Positions 23,703 through 37,200 of a stretch of DNA of 64,000 bases are shown in pieces. Source of the DNA: Toxonevra muliebris. Taxonomy: Eukaryota; Arthropoda; Insecta; Diptera; Pallopteridae. Position numbers and translations under genes: made by a program. Location of the stretch: assembly GCA_963691655.1 (NCBI GenBank), contig OY829329.1, forward strand, positions 14,150,708 to 14,214,707, given 5' to 3'. The first letter of the stretch is position 1. Each line of letters begins with the position of its first letter. The notes beneath the pieces are model-generated. The model did not search any database and had not been told where the DNA came from. It saw only the letters and a list, made by a program, of their open reading frames with translations.

Positions 23703-25588
23703 TACATTAAAAACCGTATTTTAATTTGTTTTGGTTCTCACTTTTTTCTCTCTCTTTCTCTTTCTCTCTCTCTCAATAGAAATTTTGAAATAGATTAAGC
23801 CTAGTCCAGAGAAGAGAAGTAAACAGGTGGGCTTGTCAAATGGTTGCTCTCTTTTGGGACTCTCATATTATATGAAATTTAAACGCATGGTTGCATTTTT
23901 TTGTACTACAGAATGTTTTCTTCGAAGTTAAATATATGAAAATATGCTTCCGTGGAACACATATTTTGTTGTTTTTGTAATAGTTGCTTTTATTTCGATA
24001 AAGCTTAGTCATACTAGTACTGGCGTGAAGATTATCGTCATTATCCGAACGTTGACAAAATTTTGGATAGAATGACAGAATTGGCAGATTTTTAATTTTC
24101 GTTTTTTATTTTTCGTCTATGGATCATTAGCGGATCAAAAGGTAGACAATGTAGGGAAAAGGTTTAATTTTTTCGCTTCTTTAAATTTTTGTTGTTGTAT
24201 CATGATCCACAATAAAAATATATCAGATCTTCATCGAAAAGGGAAAAGACAATAGCTTATCCCTAAAACTCTATCTTTCCTCACCCCCGCTATGCAATGG
24301 GCTATAATGCCAAGGTGTTTCTCGCTTTAAAGGATTCCAACTTATATATATTTATAAGTATATTAATACCATACAATACAGCGTAGACTGACTAAAGCTA
24401 CTTTCACTCATATTTGGTTGAATTTTTTCCATTAGAGTAGCAATTTTTTCTTTTTCAGAAAGCAAAGCATCTTATTACACCAACCGTTGAAAATGGGTTT
24501 TATTAAAAAAAAAAAAAAAAAAAAAACGGAAAGTATTTCTTTTTTCTTCTTCCATTTCTTCTAATTCTTTTATTATACTTAAGAGTATTTAAGTTCATCT
24601 TTAGAATACATTATATCCTAGCATTAGAGTAAATTATAATTGACCTTGTTGTGTGGGTGCGTGCTATTGTTGTTGGTGTTTCATATTACACGTTCCGTTG
24701 CTTTTCTCATTTCCCTCTCTCTCTCTTTCTCTTTCTCCGTTCATCTTTTTCGCCACCTCTCTTCCACTGAAATTTCTCCCTTGAACTTAATAACAACAAA
24801 ACAACAACAACAACAACAGTTACTTTCATTCTTATATTCTATTTTCAAAGCTGTTGTTGTTTTTTTTTTTACGTTGTTGGTTTAATTTCATTAATGCTGA
24901 TTCAATTATGTTGAAGAGAAGGCAAAGGGCATGGCATGGCCTAGTACATCCTTGAGATGTTGTAAGCTGAATTTTACGTTTACATTATTTGATGAAATGA
25001 CGTTCATAAAGAAGAGTTATATTGTTACGTACGAGCACGTGGTATGGTATATATGTATGTATGTATGTGTGTGTGTTTGTTTAGCTATATATGTAACAGT
25101 GTGTGTGTATTTGTGTATATGGAAGCATATTGTACAATATTGTGTTTGTTATATTATTGACCAATGCTGGATGACATCTGACTCTGAACATAAGGTCAAT
25201 ACAGTAGAAACAGCAGCAGATTCAGCAACAGCAGCAAAACACTGAGTAAATAGGGGATTATTTTCATAAGCTTTTATTGGCCTTTTGCTCTTTGGTAGTA
25301 GATAAGTATACACTTTCTCATACTAACTACGTATAAGTTTCTACTTACTATAAAACATTTTTTTTTTCTTCTTTTCTTGTTGTTTGCTCTATTTATTTCG
25401 TTAAATTGCATGTAGCTTATTGAAAAGATAAGCGAAATTAAGATGATTTTACTATATAACTAGTATTTGGAGATGGGGATATACATAAATCATAAGGACT
25501 TTATAAACTCTTTACATTAGCTATAAAATATGGTTATATTATTAACAGATATTGATTTGTTCTTGGCTTAATAAAAAAATGAAATGAT
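23703..25588. other. Non-coding interval with microsatellites
   Basis: (CT)n at 23745-23775 and 24715-24740, A run at 24507-24526, (CAA)n at 24800-24818, (GTAT)n/(GT)n near 25050-25080. The plus frame at 24931-25245 is microsatellite-driven and has no recognisable domain. Confidence 0.55.
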
Positions 25589-27594
25589 ACTAGCTGACCC
25601 GGCAAACGTTGTTCTGCCTTTTCTGCGAAAAAGAATGAAGTACTTGATTTTTCAAATTCCATTGAACTTGGAAAAAAAATTCTAGATTTAAAAACTTGTC
25701 TTATTATTGACACAATTAACATTTTCAAACGTATTTAACTAGTAGAACTATACATTAAAAACTATAAATGAAAATCTCAAATCAATATTGTTTTAATTAA
25801 ATTTTAGAAATGAAAGTTTATATTGCGTCTGGACGACCAGAAAATGAAATTTGTATTGTATTTGTATGAATATTGTATTATCACCGATGTGAACTCAACG
25901 GCGTGTACGAACACAACTGAAGTCTGATAGCAAAGAACATAATGGATATTTACAAAAGCAAAAGACCGTTAGGCGCATCAGTGAGTGATCTTCGACAAAA
26001 ACTTGCAAAACTTGTTTGAGCAAAATTATTAACCCAGTTGATGCTAAAGGGGTCATTCAGCAGTTAGATAGAAATTCCGCCATATCTCTAGTAAAAAGAA
26101 ATAACTTTTAAATGGATTTTTTTTGTTGAACAATTTTATTAGATGTCAGTTGAATTATAGAAACAATATTTCAGGAGGCTCTATATTCATCAAAGACCAT
26201 TCTTGAAATTATATCTAAAAATGATAATTATAAATTATATCCCAAAAATTATTTAAAAATTTGAACCAATTTGATATTTATTTTATAATATAGCATTTGT
26301 TACAGCGCCACCTAACGGATTTTAACAGCGAAGTGAAGCATGGTCTTAAGATATTTCATAAGGTAGTCGAAATAATAGTTGAGAAAGGAATGGAAAAAGT
26401 AGCAGAAAATAGTAGTAAAAAAGTAGAAGAAAATAGTATTAGAAAAGGAAGTAGGAAAAAGAATAGAAAAAAATATTAAAAATTGTAAAAAAGTAGAAAA
26501 AAGGTAACAGAAAAAGTAGTAGAAAAATAGTTAAAGATAGTAGTAAAAAAATAGTAAAAATGAAGTGGAAAGAGTGGTAGAAATAATAATAAAAAATTGT
26601 AGTAGAAAAAATTGTAAAAAGTAGTAAAAAATAGTAGAAAGTAGCTTTACAAAATAAAAAGAAATTGTAGAAAAAATGTATTAAAAAGGTGGTAGAAAAA
26701 AAGTAGTAAAATAGTATTAGAAAATATTTGTTAAAAAAGTAGTAGAAAATATTAGTTGAAAAAGTAGTAGAAAATAAGAAGAAATTGTAGAAAAAAGTAG
26801 TATAAAATAGTAATAGAAATAGTAGTAGAAATAGTAGTAGAAAATAGAAGTGAAGCATGGTTCAACACCCACTAATCCAACAAACTAAAAGGAATTTAAA
26901 AAGTACTAGAAGATAGCAGTAAAAAAGTAGAAGAAAATAGTAGTAGGAAAAAGAATAAAAAATTGTTGTAAAAAAGTAGTTAAAAGGTAGACGAAAAAGT
27001 AGTAGAAAAATAGTTAAACATTGTAGTACAAAAATAGTAAAAATGGAGTAGAAAGAGTGGTAGAAATAAAATTAAAAATTAGTAGTAGAAATTTTTTTAA
27101 AAAAGTAGTAAAAAAATAGTAGAAAGTAGTGGTACAAAAAAAATTGTAGAAAAAATGTATTAAAAAGGTAGTAGCAAAAAAGTAGTAAAATAGTAGTAGA
27201 AAAGATTAGTTGAAAAAGTAGTAGAATATTATAATTGAAAAAGTAGTAGAAAATAAGAAGAATTTGTAGAAAAAGAGAAGTAGAAACAGTAGTAGAAAAT
27301 AAAAGTGAAGCACGGTGCCACACCCACTAATCCAACAAATTGAAACAATTTAAGTTTTAGTCCCGTACCATAAATGCCTCCTAAGATATCTCATAATGGA
27401 AATTCAGGTTATATGGAAGATGCCACACACCCTTTGCCAATCCCACCCATATTTTTGTTGTAGCATTGTCAATTTTCGTTATTGTATAAAATTTTTGTAC
27501 TGTGCTCTAAATGGTTCTTGAGATATACTAAAAAAACTATTAGGATTGTATGATAGGTGCCACGCCCACTTTCCTAAAAACCATTATGAATAGC
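25589..27594 (+). repeat. Interspersed repeat family D, copy 1, with GTAGTAGAAAA minisatellite
   Basis: Begins ACTAGCTGACCCGGCAAACG (25589) and ends GTGCCACGCCCACTTTC followed by TTATGAATAGC (27594). It shares both ends and internal landmarks with copy 2 at 43908-45619: TTACAGCGCCAC, CACACCCACTAATCCAACAA, CATAAATGCCTCCTAAGAT and GTCAATT(T/C)TCGTTATTGTA. The middle (about 26350-27305) is an irregular minisatellite of AAAAAGTAGTAGAAAATAGT-like words, itself duplicated: a block ending GTGAAGCATGGTTCAACACC (near 26850) recurs ending GTGAAGCACGGTGCCACACC (near 27305). No protein is credible. The class is unknown to me; the AGCTGACCCGGC start is a sequence I associate with dispersed insect repeats but cannot assign. 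Confidence 0.85.
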
Positions 27595-27949
27595 TATGTT
27601 TCATCCTCCCGCCCAAGAAAATATATTCTGGAAATATGAATTGAATCGGTCAAGTCATTTACAAGTTACACGATTACATACACACAAATCTCTACGATTA
27701 TATACATATATAAAGATATTCAAGAAAATAGATTCTCGTTTTTTTAATCGAAATCAGAGCGAATTCATGAGACTAGCACATGGAGACTACTCGTTGTAGT
27801 GGCTTTTTATTCCTTTCTTCTCTATCTCTCTCTCTCTCTGAGGCGAAAAAAGCAACAATGAATCGTTCCTCTTTCATTTTATTCTGCAAATTCAAACGAA
27901 CGAAACACAAACACAGTTATGTATATTTTCAATAGAAAAATTGGTTGGT
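27595..27949. other. Non-coding, nothing recognised
   Basis: Contains a short (CT)n tract at 27823-27839 and no gene. Confidence 0.5.
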
Positions 27950-28088
27950 TTAAGGCGAATTCAACGACCAAGTGCCTGCACACTCTTTTCGTTTTTTTTA
28001 TATATATGAAGTTTTAAGCTCTCAGTTTGAGAGAGCAAAAAATTCATATAAAACGAAATAAAAAGAGAGTGCGGTGAATTCGCCTTTA
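27950..28088. mobile_element. Palindromic TTAAGGCGAATTC element (family E), most complete copy
   Basis: Starts TTAAGGCGAATTCAACGACC and ends GTGAATTCGCCTTTAA. Arms pair over most of the length: CTCTTTTCGTTTT with AAAACGAAATAAAAAGAG, TATATGAA with TTCATATA, and a CTCTCAGTTTGAGAG hairpin in the centre. About 139 bases, non-coding. Confidence 0.8.
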
Positions 28089-30865
28089 AAGTTTGTTGTT
28101 TTTGTATACATACATTGGAATTTAAAAATATTAAAACAATCAATTATCGCCGCCATCTTGATTTTATTCGGCTCTCTCGTATTTAGCGATCATCGACTCA
28201 ACTGTGTCGTTACTCTTAAGTGCATAAAACGATTAGACATCAGAGATATTAAGAGAGAGAAAATATACTGAGCAAAATATTGCATGTGTACTAGTAATCA
28301 TTAAATGATTAACAGTCATACCTAAATTAGAGCTTCTGCGTCGTGTCTCTCTCAAAATTGACTACTTTTGGAATGAGAAAATGTTGACCGATACACATCG
28401 CTGACGCTGATTGTAACTTATTTTTGTTTTTGTTTCATTTCGTTTCATTTAATTTTGATTTCATTTCATACCATGAACACAGAATTCACCAAAATATTTC
28501 ATATAGGTTACGAAATATGCAAATTTTTATGATTGCGCTCTCTAGAATTGAAAGTTTGAAAAATGGCGTAGTTTCTCACTCATTGAGAGAACGATTCGTG
28601 TAATGTTCGGTTTGTAGACCATACGGGTTTGCTCTAGTGAAGGGGGAAGTTGGGCTGTTGTGGGAAATGAAGTTTTGCATCGAGAGAGTGATGTGTGTGT
28701 AGTTATTGTTTTCTAACTGTTTGCTCTTTCTCTCTCTCTATTATATTTATACTTTTTTTTTGACAGTGTGCTCTCTCTCTCTCTCTTACTCCCTTTCTAT
28801 TATATTTACATACTGTTCTCATGGTAATACCAACTTCGCTCTTCTTTTATTTGTATTATCGCTTAACACTTTCTTGACTGCACAGTCGGCTGCGACAGGA
28901 GAATAGGAGAGAAGAGAATAATGCAAAGCCAAATCACTTATAATTTCATTTTATTCTAAATATTTTTTTTTAATTTATTATGACGACAATGTTTAAGTTA
29001 AGTTTCTAAAAGTTTCATTATTCACTCAAGCGAATTCAATGTTCAAGTTTCAGTCACTCATACGCCAGCGAGTATATAAATTTACAAAACTTTCACTGTC
29101 TCTAAATTGTTAGTTATTAAAATAATTGTGGCTTCAAAATGTCAGATTTAAATCATCTAAATTATTTAAATATTTAATAAAATGTGGAGTTTGGTATTTG
29201 TCAATCAAGTTTTTAGGTTACAGTCACTCATACGATATGGTGTACGTAATTAAAATGGTTTTCGATTATAATCAATTTTTCTGCGACATTTTTTTCTTTG
29301 AAAAAGGAAACTATCGTGATCAATTACTACTACTAGGTAATCAACTATCCATATATTTATTACGAAATAATTTAATGAAAATTTTATTATTTCCTGTATA
29401 AAATCAAAGAATTCTTCAAACATGTGCTTAAGTACCACAAAAAACAAAATCGAAACGATTGATTTTGTGGTCAATCAAATATCCAATCAAATCTATACAC
29501 ACATACATAAATTTAAAGATATATATCTATGTATGTATGTGTGTCTCCATTATAGATTTTAAGCATGTAAATATTTATGTATCCGAATTCACATACATAA
29601 AAATATGAAAACTAAAACAAGGTTAGAAATAAAAAAAAAGAAAATAAAATTTTTGCTACATATGCGAAAAATTATGCGATTCAAACTAGAAAGAGAGAAA
29701 TATAAATTGTATATATTCAAACACACACACACATACATACAAATGCATGCAGTAAAATATTAAACAAATACAACTGTGTACATAAATACATAGTAGTAAA
29801 ATATTTCTAGAGGCAAAATGAACTCACCATAAATGGTTTGCGTATCGAAGCAACAAAAGGATGCGCTGCCGTTATATTTTTTTTTTTTTGGATATAAAAA
29901 TATACGAATATTACTTATATGTATATATTTATGTATATGTACGTATGTGTGTATATTAGGGTGAGCTATAATTTCCAAAATATACGTAGAGTGAAATCTA
30001 TTCTTCATCAAATTCTCTAAACAACTCCATGAAACTCTATCGTAAACAAAACTGAGTAGCGCCTTTGGTTGATTTAACTGAAATTTTTTCGAAACACATA
30101 AAATCCAATAGTTGTTTTTATTCTACCCTAATGTATGCTTTTCTGTATGTATGTAGGTTTATTTTAGACTAGAATAACCCACATTGTGAATGAGGCAAAG
30201 CTAATGTAGATACCACATATGACGATGCAATATTGTATTTCATTTTTATGTGACAATGGGACAATATTAAATGACACCCCAAAATAATATAAAAAAATAA
30301 TAATAACAAAAATATTGTTTCTTTTTTTTTTCTTTCATATTTCGTTTATTTTTCTTTGTTGCTTGGTTGTTGATTTGCTTTACTTACTTTGGATATTGTA
30401 TGAAAGTATGTTCTACTATAAAAGTAAACGATATGACAATGACATTTGACATAGTTTTACATTGACACAGTCTGGCATTTTATTGTTTTTTTGTTTTTTT
30501 CTTGCAAAAACATGATATACTGTAGATACGAGTATATAGAAAAAACGCACATACATACATATATACAGTACGTTTCATTGAAATAAGTCATATATACATA
30601 GATACGTACATTATATGAATTTATATGTTTTTGGGTGTTGAGAAAAATGATTTCTCTCTACATCTGATAAAGAGAGTAATAATTTAACTCAAAATGATCT
30701 GAAGAAAGTTATGTGGGTATAATACTCCAAACACTAAGCACCCCACTCTCTTTCTCTTTCTTCCGAGCGCAGAAGACTTTCGTTAAGCGCTGTAAAATTT
30801 AACCAAAAGCAAAGACCTATAACCATAGAGCACATGAAATAACACTGAGAGAGAGAGAGAGCCTA
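28089..30865. other. Non-coding interval with GA/CT-rich and CATA microsatellites
   Basis: (CT)n tracts at 28730-28740 and 28770-28790, (CACATACATA)-type tracts near 29500 and 29720. CAAGTTT...AGTCACTCATACG recurs about 180 bases apart (29042, 29207). No supported exon. Confidence 0.55.
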
Positions 30866-31131
30866 AGGCGATGTCTCTGCTTATACGAGTATATTATGGT
30901 CGATCTCCATACGTTTAACACCAACAAATAATTCTGCCATTTTCGGTTTATGTATATGTGTGAGTAGATTGAATGAAACATACCGAGTAAATCCGAACTG
31001 CTCTCTCATATTCATACAAACTCTGTTCATATTTTAATTTACTCTCCTCTCTTCTCTTAGCTGTTTAAAGTAGCACAGTCATGCCGCGCTGTAGTCTGAG
31101 CGAGAGGGAAACAAGCGGGCAATACAGTTAT
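30866..31131 (-). repeat. Interspersed repeat family F, uninterrupted copy
   Basis: Read on the minus strand this copy runs ATAACTGTA, CGCGGCATGACTGTG, GTTTAAACAGCTAAGAGAAG-like sequence, TACTCACACATATACATA, GGCAGAATTATTTGTTGGTG, TTAAACGTATGGAGATCGAC and AAGCAGAGACATCGCC. The same blocks occur in the same order on the plus strand at 56157-56321, 57505-57595 and 58643-58667, where two transposons separate them. This copy therefore shows the empty target sites. Confidence 0.85.
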
Positions 31132-31301
31132 TTATTAATACATTTTACACTTTTTTGAAATTCGCTCATATATTTGCTAAGATATTTTCACTTGAAAAAT
31201 ACACATACATATGTGGGGAGAGTAAGCAAAAAGAGCACTCAGTTAGAAAAAAAACAAATAACATTTCATTTGCTCAAATTTAAGAGGGATTTTTTTCTTT
31301 A

Positions 31302-31525
31302 TTAAGGCGAATTTATCGACCGATCTCAATCTCTTTTCGTTTTTTATATAAAGTTTTTAAGAGAGCGAAAAACTTCATATACTCTATTAAGGCGAATTCA
31401 TCGACCGATTGCCTCAATCTCTTCGCTCTCTTAGATTGAGAGCGTAAAAACTTCAGAAGAGATTGAGGCATATAAAAAACAAAACGAGAAGAAATTGAGG
31501 CAATTTGTCGGTGAATTCACCTTAA
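31302..31525. mobile_element. Two overlapping family E palindromic elements
   Basis: TTAAGGCGAATTTATCGACC (31302) begins one unit and TTAAGGCGAATTCATCGACC (31387) begins a second. The closing end GGTGAATTCACCTTAA is at 31510-31525. The second unit contains a large internal inversion (TTGCCTCAATCTCTTCG against GAAGAAATTGAGGCAA). The first appears truncated by the second. Confidence 0.75.
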
Positions 31526-34139
31526 TAGCGCAATAAAATCCTTTTCTTTATAGACCACTGGAAAGAACTTGTTGTTTATGTTTTCAGAACTATAACCCTA
31601 AACAAATAACTAATTAACCCTTTATTTTTAATCAGCTCACTCAGTCTAACTGCTTTACAACCAACATCGATATTCGGTGCACTTAAAAATATGATTTATT
31701 CTATTTTTCTGAACAAAACATATCAAAAATAAAGTTTCAAATCTGTTGAAGTGAATTTTCTTTTTTAATTCTAAGTGCACATTTCACGATACCCATTGCT
31801 CTACATTTCTGTTTAGAAAGAAGAAATACCAATTTGGGACAAAGCGTTAAAAAAAAATTGTAAACAATTTTAAACACGAACTGGTGTAGGCATGTACTGC
31901 AGTTGAAAAGTAAATGGCAAAAATCAAAATGCCAGAAATGAAGCAAATCAAAGCAATTTGCGCTCAAAATTCTTTTTTTTTTCTTTTTGTCTTTGGAAAG
32001 CATTCTAGAAATACAAAAAAACAAAAAAAAAACAAAAAACGAACCCTAGAATTTGACTGATGACAAAATACGTTACTGATATGCCAGCAACATCAGCGTC
32101 TTACACATAAACAAACACATACACACACATATGTACTTCCATACAAAAAAGTACCCACCACAGGATAATATTGGCACCGGAATAATATTTGAGCCATGCG
32201 TTTCTTTTTTTCGCTGTGCGCTGCCTAAAAGCAAATGCCAACAAAGAGAAGAGGACGGGATAGCCTACTCCAAAAATTGCATATACACATGTGTATGTAT
32301 TTTTGTATGTATGTATGCTCTTGTTCGCACACGACTACATATATGAACGCATTAACGCATGAAAAGTTACAACTCTCTCACACACACATATGTATGTACG
32401 TTAACCGAACTCTCTCTCTGTATCAGCTGTCAGCTTTTTCAACTTAAGCCTTTTGGTGGATAGTGGAGAGGGGGGGGGGGGGGGTGCTAACTGTGTTACT
32501 GTGGTACTAACACTACCAACCGAAAAAAAAAAATTACTGAGATGTATCAAAAAAGCAAAAAACAAAGAAAGAAATAAAAAACAATAGATTGCTACAACTG
32601 AAGCATAGAAAAATCGAACACGCTGAAAAACAATAAAGCTAAATTTTTCATACAATTTCATGCAATTTTTTTAATGTACCAGTAAGTCCCAGAAGGAAAT
32701 GGGGAATGTGTTTTAGGCAGAGGTACGAAATGAAAAGGTGGCAAAAATAAAGAAAATAATGGAGACATCGGTTTATTGCGGAGGGGAGGGGAGGGGAAGG
32801 AAAGTGTTACCCAGAGTTTGCCTTCGGTTGGAAATGGAAATATAAATAAAGTTTTTGAACCAAAATTCGTTGGCCATAATTTTTCTCGACTTGCCACGCT
32901 CGAATCATATCTTGACTTTAAGGACTTGTTTGCTTGTTGGACAAAGATACGGCAGTAGCTGAAGCCTATTTCATATTAGTTTAAATTTTATAAAACATTT
33001 CTAGTCCTCCTCAATAGTTCTGAAACAAATGTGCTAGTTGGAGTAAAAATATATCTTTTCTTAGCTTAAATTTGCATTTAAAAAAAATTGCAAAATTCTT
33101 ATAAACTCTTGCTGGAAGTCAAATTTTTAATTGAAGTATTGGGGGTCAGGCACTTATATGATTTTTTGAAAAAGAAAACAAAACAGTTTAGTCTTTAATT
33201 TAGTTCTAACAAAATTTCTCATAAAATTTATTGCACTTCAACTTAATTCATATTGAAATTAAAATTTTATTAAATTTTTTTTTCATGGAATTTTAAATCA
33301 GAAAGAAAATGGCTCTCATTCCGATAGCAATGAATTTAGTGGTTTGAAGATATCGCTTCTTCGATAGGAGTAAGCAGTTTGAATTTCATTGTTTTCATTC
33401 TAACCAAAGCGGAATGTGAAATGGAATGATCTTTGCCCATTTCGTTCCATGCAGTCTCTTTTATATAATATACTTAAATTAAGACATAATACTCATGAAA
33501 GAGAATACATCAGAGAGTTGATATGTATGGAAGTGCAATTGAGCGCATACAGACTGAAAGAGAGCAATTGCTGTAGTGGGAGGGGCTTAGTGTGAGAGAC
33601 TAAAAGTGGAGAGCATCAACAGACATTACTGCTTTCGTTTGCTCTATAATACTTAGTATTGTTTATTATTAGAATAAGTCCGATTTTTGCAACGATTTCT
33701 CCATAATCTTTTTTATTGGTATGTTTCATCGTCGACAGCTTTTATACACAACGATTTCTACCGATCATTTTTGTAATTTTATTTATTTTATATTTGGTTC
33801 TTTGTTATATTTCACATGAGTGGAACAGAGATGCAAAACTAGTAAAGAGCAAATGTCAAAATTTTTTGTTGGTAAAATCGTTGGTACAATCGAATTTGAC
33901 TCGTTCACTTTCGTCGATGAGAAATCGGCCAAAAATCGATGTGTATAAGAGTAGAAAAACTATGTACTCTCTCTCTCTCTCACTTTTATACACACACAAT
34001 CAGGGGAAAAGTGTTTAAAAGGCCTTTGTATTTCCCCATGATACACCGTTTTGTTTTGTAGCTTGCATCTCACGTGGCAAGAGCATAAGGCAGAGCAGCA
34101 CCGAATGAGAGTTGTATATTACTGTAAAATTCATACTCT
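31526..34139. other. Non-coding interval
   Basis: G run of 15 at 32470-32484, (GGGGA)n at about 32777-32798. GA-rich repeat-like stretch 33480-33640 shares GAGAGCATCAACAGACATT with the 11.1-11.75 kb array. Several short open frames (for example 32131-32346 plus) have no recognisable domain or splice support. Confidence 0.5.
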
Positions 34140-34275
34140 TTTCTTTCTCTCTCTTTGCTTGTATATAAGCATTCTGTTTTCTTCAATTTAATCTCTGGTC
34201 AAATTCAACAGAAAATACGAAGTAAAACTTTTGAAGTTCGTATTATAATTCTCTCCACTCTCACATTTTAGAAGC
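34140..34275 (+). repeat. Interspersed repeat family H, diverged copy
   Basis: CTCTCTTTGCTTG, AAGCATTCT, AAATACGAA, GAAGTTCGTATTAT and ATTCTCTCCACTCTCACA resemble the copies at 47840-47965 and 52130-52255 in order and spacing. It is the least similar of the three and carries extra bases in the middle. Confidence 0.55.
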
Positions 34276-37200
34276 GACAATTGAGAGAGGACATACAAAG
34301 AGAGAGATATTTTGTAGTTTGATCGACTTGATAAACTAGAACTCTCACTGCTGCAGCATAAGCAATAATGGAGTGAAAAAAAAGTATTTTTGGCTCCTCT
34401 CTCCACATATACAGATGAATTTTTTTTTTGCACACACATATGGGTTTGCTATCGTTGATGTGTATTCTCAACAATTCCGTTCGTCTTTTTTTAAGCTTTC
34501 TGACTGCGCAGTTGGCTGTGAGCAGTCTAAGGGCATATTTCTAGGTTTTTGAGATAACTTATTTATTGAAAGTCATAACATTTTATTTACATCTGGTGAA
34601 TTTTTATATAAAAAACAGAGGCCGTTAAATATCAAAAACTTAGATGCCCTAGATTGAGCTACTTGCTCGCATTGGAAAATGTTTTGAAAATTGCCCTAGA
34701 TTCAGCATGTAATGCTCTCAATTTAGTGTTTCTTCCAAAAATATAATACTTCTGTTCCATCAGCTAATCTTCCTCCTTTCCATTTTCCTCTCTCTCTTCC
34801 TGTCTCCCTCTTCCTCTTCTTTCTCTTTTCCCTTCCCGTTTATCTAAATTTGTTTTTAACTACTAAATAACCCACAAATAATCTCTCCTGTTTGCTTAAA
34901 GAGTTTCTATAATTTTTGCTTCAATGCAACAACCTTGAATATGAAAAACTCGTCAATCTCGTTTCAATTTCCTACTGGGCACAAGTAAATATCTATGTGT
35001 TTGTGTGTGTGTGTGTATGTGTGTTTATTATTATTTGCATTTCCCGATGCGGGTATTATAAATGAAATATTTGCAGCAAAGCAACTGTGCACATCCATAT
35101 GCGTTCACTCAATCTACCGTGTGCCAAACAATATTTCCCTCTTTCACTATCTCTTCACTTTTCTATCCTATCTTGCTTTCTTTCTATCTCCTAACGAACG
35201 AACAACGACATTCATCACAAAAATAATTGAAAGTGAAAACATTTGAAAATGCGGGAAAATTTTCTACATACATTTGACTACAAGTGGAACAGTAGCAATA
35301 CGTATACAACAGATATACGCTGCTGTTGTTGCGTATATAAAATGAATATTCTACGTAGTATGTAGTTGTAATATTTGCAATAAATACATACATACACACC
35401 CACAAATACACACAAAACAAAACAAACAAAAAAAAGACTCTATAGGATAAGGTAAATATTACTCTGCGGCAATATTTGTGCAAAAAAAAAAAAACAAAAA
35501 TATAAAACTGCACAAAAAAAAAAAAGAGCCAAAGAGAAAAAACTTTATGCCGAAGAGTGAAAAACATTAAGCGCCATGTTGGCTTACATATATAGTCTAT
35601 GATGATTGTATGTGGGAGAGGAATATTCGTGTGACTCCCATACACATACACACACACATACATGTATAAATACATTGAGGCAAACACATGCGGTGTAAGC
35701 GTAAATATAATAAATACCTCGTACACCACACGCCACCAAGTCACACACACAAACACATACACACACGCTCACACAAATTCGCAACGCCTCAATATTTTAG
35801 CCTACGATTGTATTTGGTAAATATAGAGAAATATATTCGACTTGAAAACTTTTAGCTACCTACCAATTTTTTTTTGTTATTTTTTTTGTTATTTTTTTTT
35901 TTTTGTTATTGCTTTTTATATTTGTGTGTAGTACGTGAATAATTCTTGGCTTCCATGCAATTTATTGTTACTTACTTTAGATACTATCGCGATATTCATA
36001 CATTTAGTATAGAAGAACTGTGCCAATCCTGTGTGCTGTTTTATTTATTGTGTGAAAATTATACACTCGGAAAAATTAAGCGCTCACGCAAGCTATAAAA
36101 TATTTATTGATTGAGAGCAGAAAGAAAAATACATGAGCTTAACTCTGCGCTCGTTGAGTGGTTTTGAGTGATTTTAATCTCGCATGCTTTTATTTTATTT
36201 TTTGTTTTGCTTTGGGTAAATAGCTTTACACTAGCTGATTTATCTTGTGATCTTCTTCAGCTGATTTAACTTGTCGGGTGACTTGTCTTCTGACTTTTTT
36301 CCTGAATCAACAATCAATTTTAATATTGTAAATTTGAAAAATGTACCAAAGGATAAGTTTACAGAGAAGCTCTTGAGGCCTTCTGAAGGACTATTCGACT
36401 TTGGTCAGATGAGCTGTCTTTTCTTCTGACCTAAGTCAGCTGACTTGTCTTTTAACTTAAGTCAACTGACTTGTCTTTTGATCTATATCAGTAGGCAATT
36501 TCATCAATGTGAGCACTAAAAAAAGCTGCTAGTTGATAAATTTAATGACACTGTTTTATCTATCAAATCTATCTGACTGCCTTAACCATGTGTTTTTGTT
36601 TTTTTTTCCAGTGTACTAAATTTTCTACATAGAATAAGTAGAAAAAATTATTTCCAGTTATCAGTTTTGTTAGAAAATACATTGCCATCGTGTCACATGA
36701 ATTAGTAAATGAAATAATTCATTTAAAAAACCATGTACGTGCATATAATTTCAATTTGATTTATTGTATTCAGAGTATTTGAAGTCATAGATTTTTCTTC
36801 TAAACAATTCCGCATTTATTTTCCAACAAGTCAAAAAAAAAAAACACTGCTGCCGTTGATGAAACCGCCTACTTCATTTAAATCGAATACTGTAGGCTTT
36901 TTATTTTTATATTTTTATTCACTCTTTTCATCAACATGCCCTTGAAGTACTCAGCTGTGCTCAACTAAAATTAAGTGCAAGCCATAAATTCAAAAACCGC
37001 CAGTTTAATTATTATACATTAATTACAAAGAAAATGTGGGAAACAAAAAAAAAGAAAATTGTATACATTTCTTATTTGAAGCTTTAATAGCAAGGTGTAA
37101 AAAGTAAGTACCTTAAATTTTTAAATGTAGATAAATATAATTGAAATTTAAATAGAAGTTCTTTTTTTAAAAATTTTCGTAAATAGTTTCAAAGTTTTCA

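Noticed and set aside
26297..26479. Frame starting MLQRHLTDF, with a similar one at 44215 in the second copy
   Set aside because: Shared because both lie in the same interspersed repeat; soon becomes minisatellite read-through with different lengths.
26439..27323. Minus-strand Phe/Tyr-rich frames resembling membrane proteins
   Set aside because: Reverse reading of the GTAGTAGAAAA minisatellite.
35184..35784. Minus-strand frame of 192 codons
   Set aside because: Composition (Tyr, Phe, Val, Cys) follows CA, TATA and poly-A tracts; no motif, no splice context.
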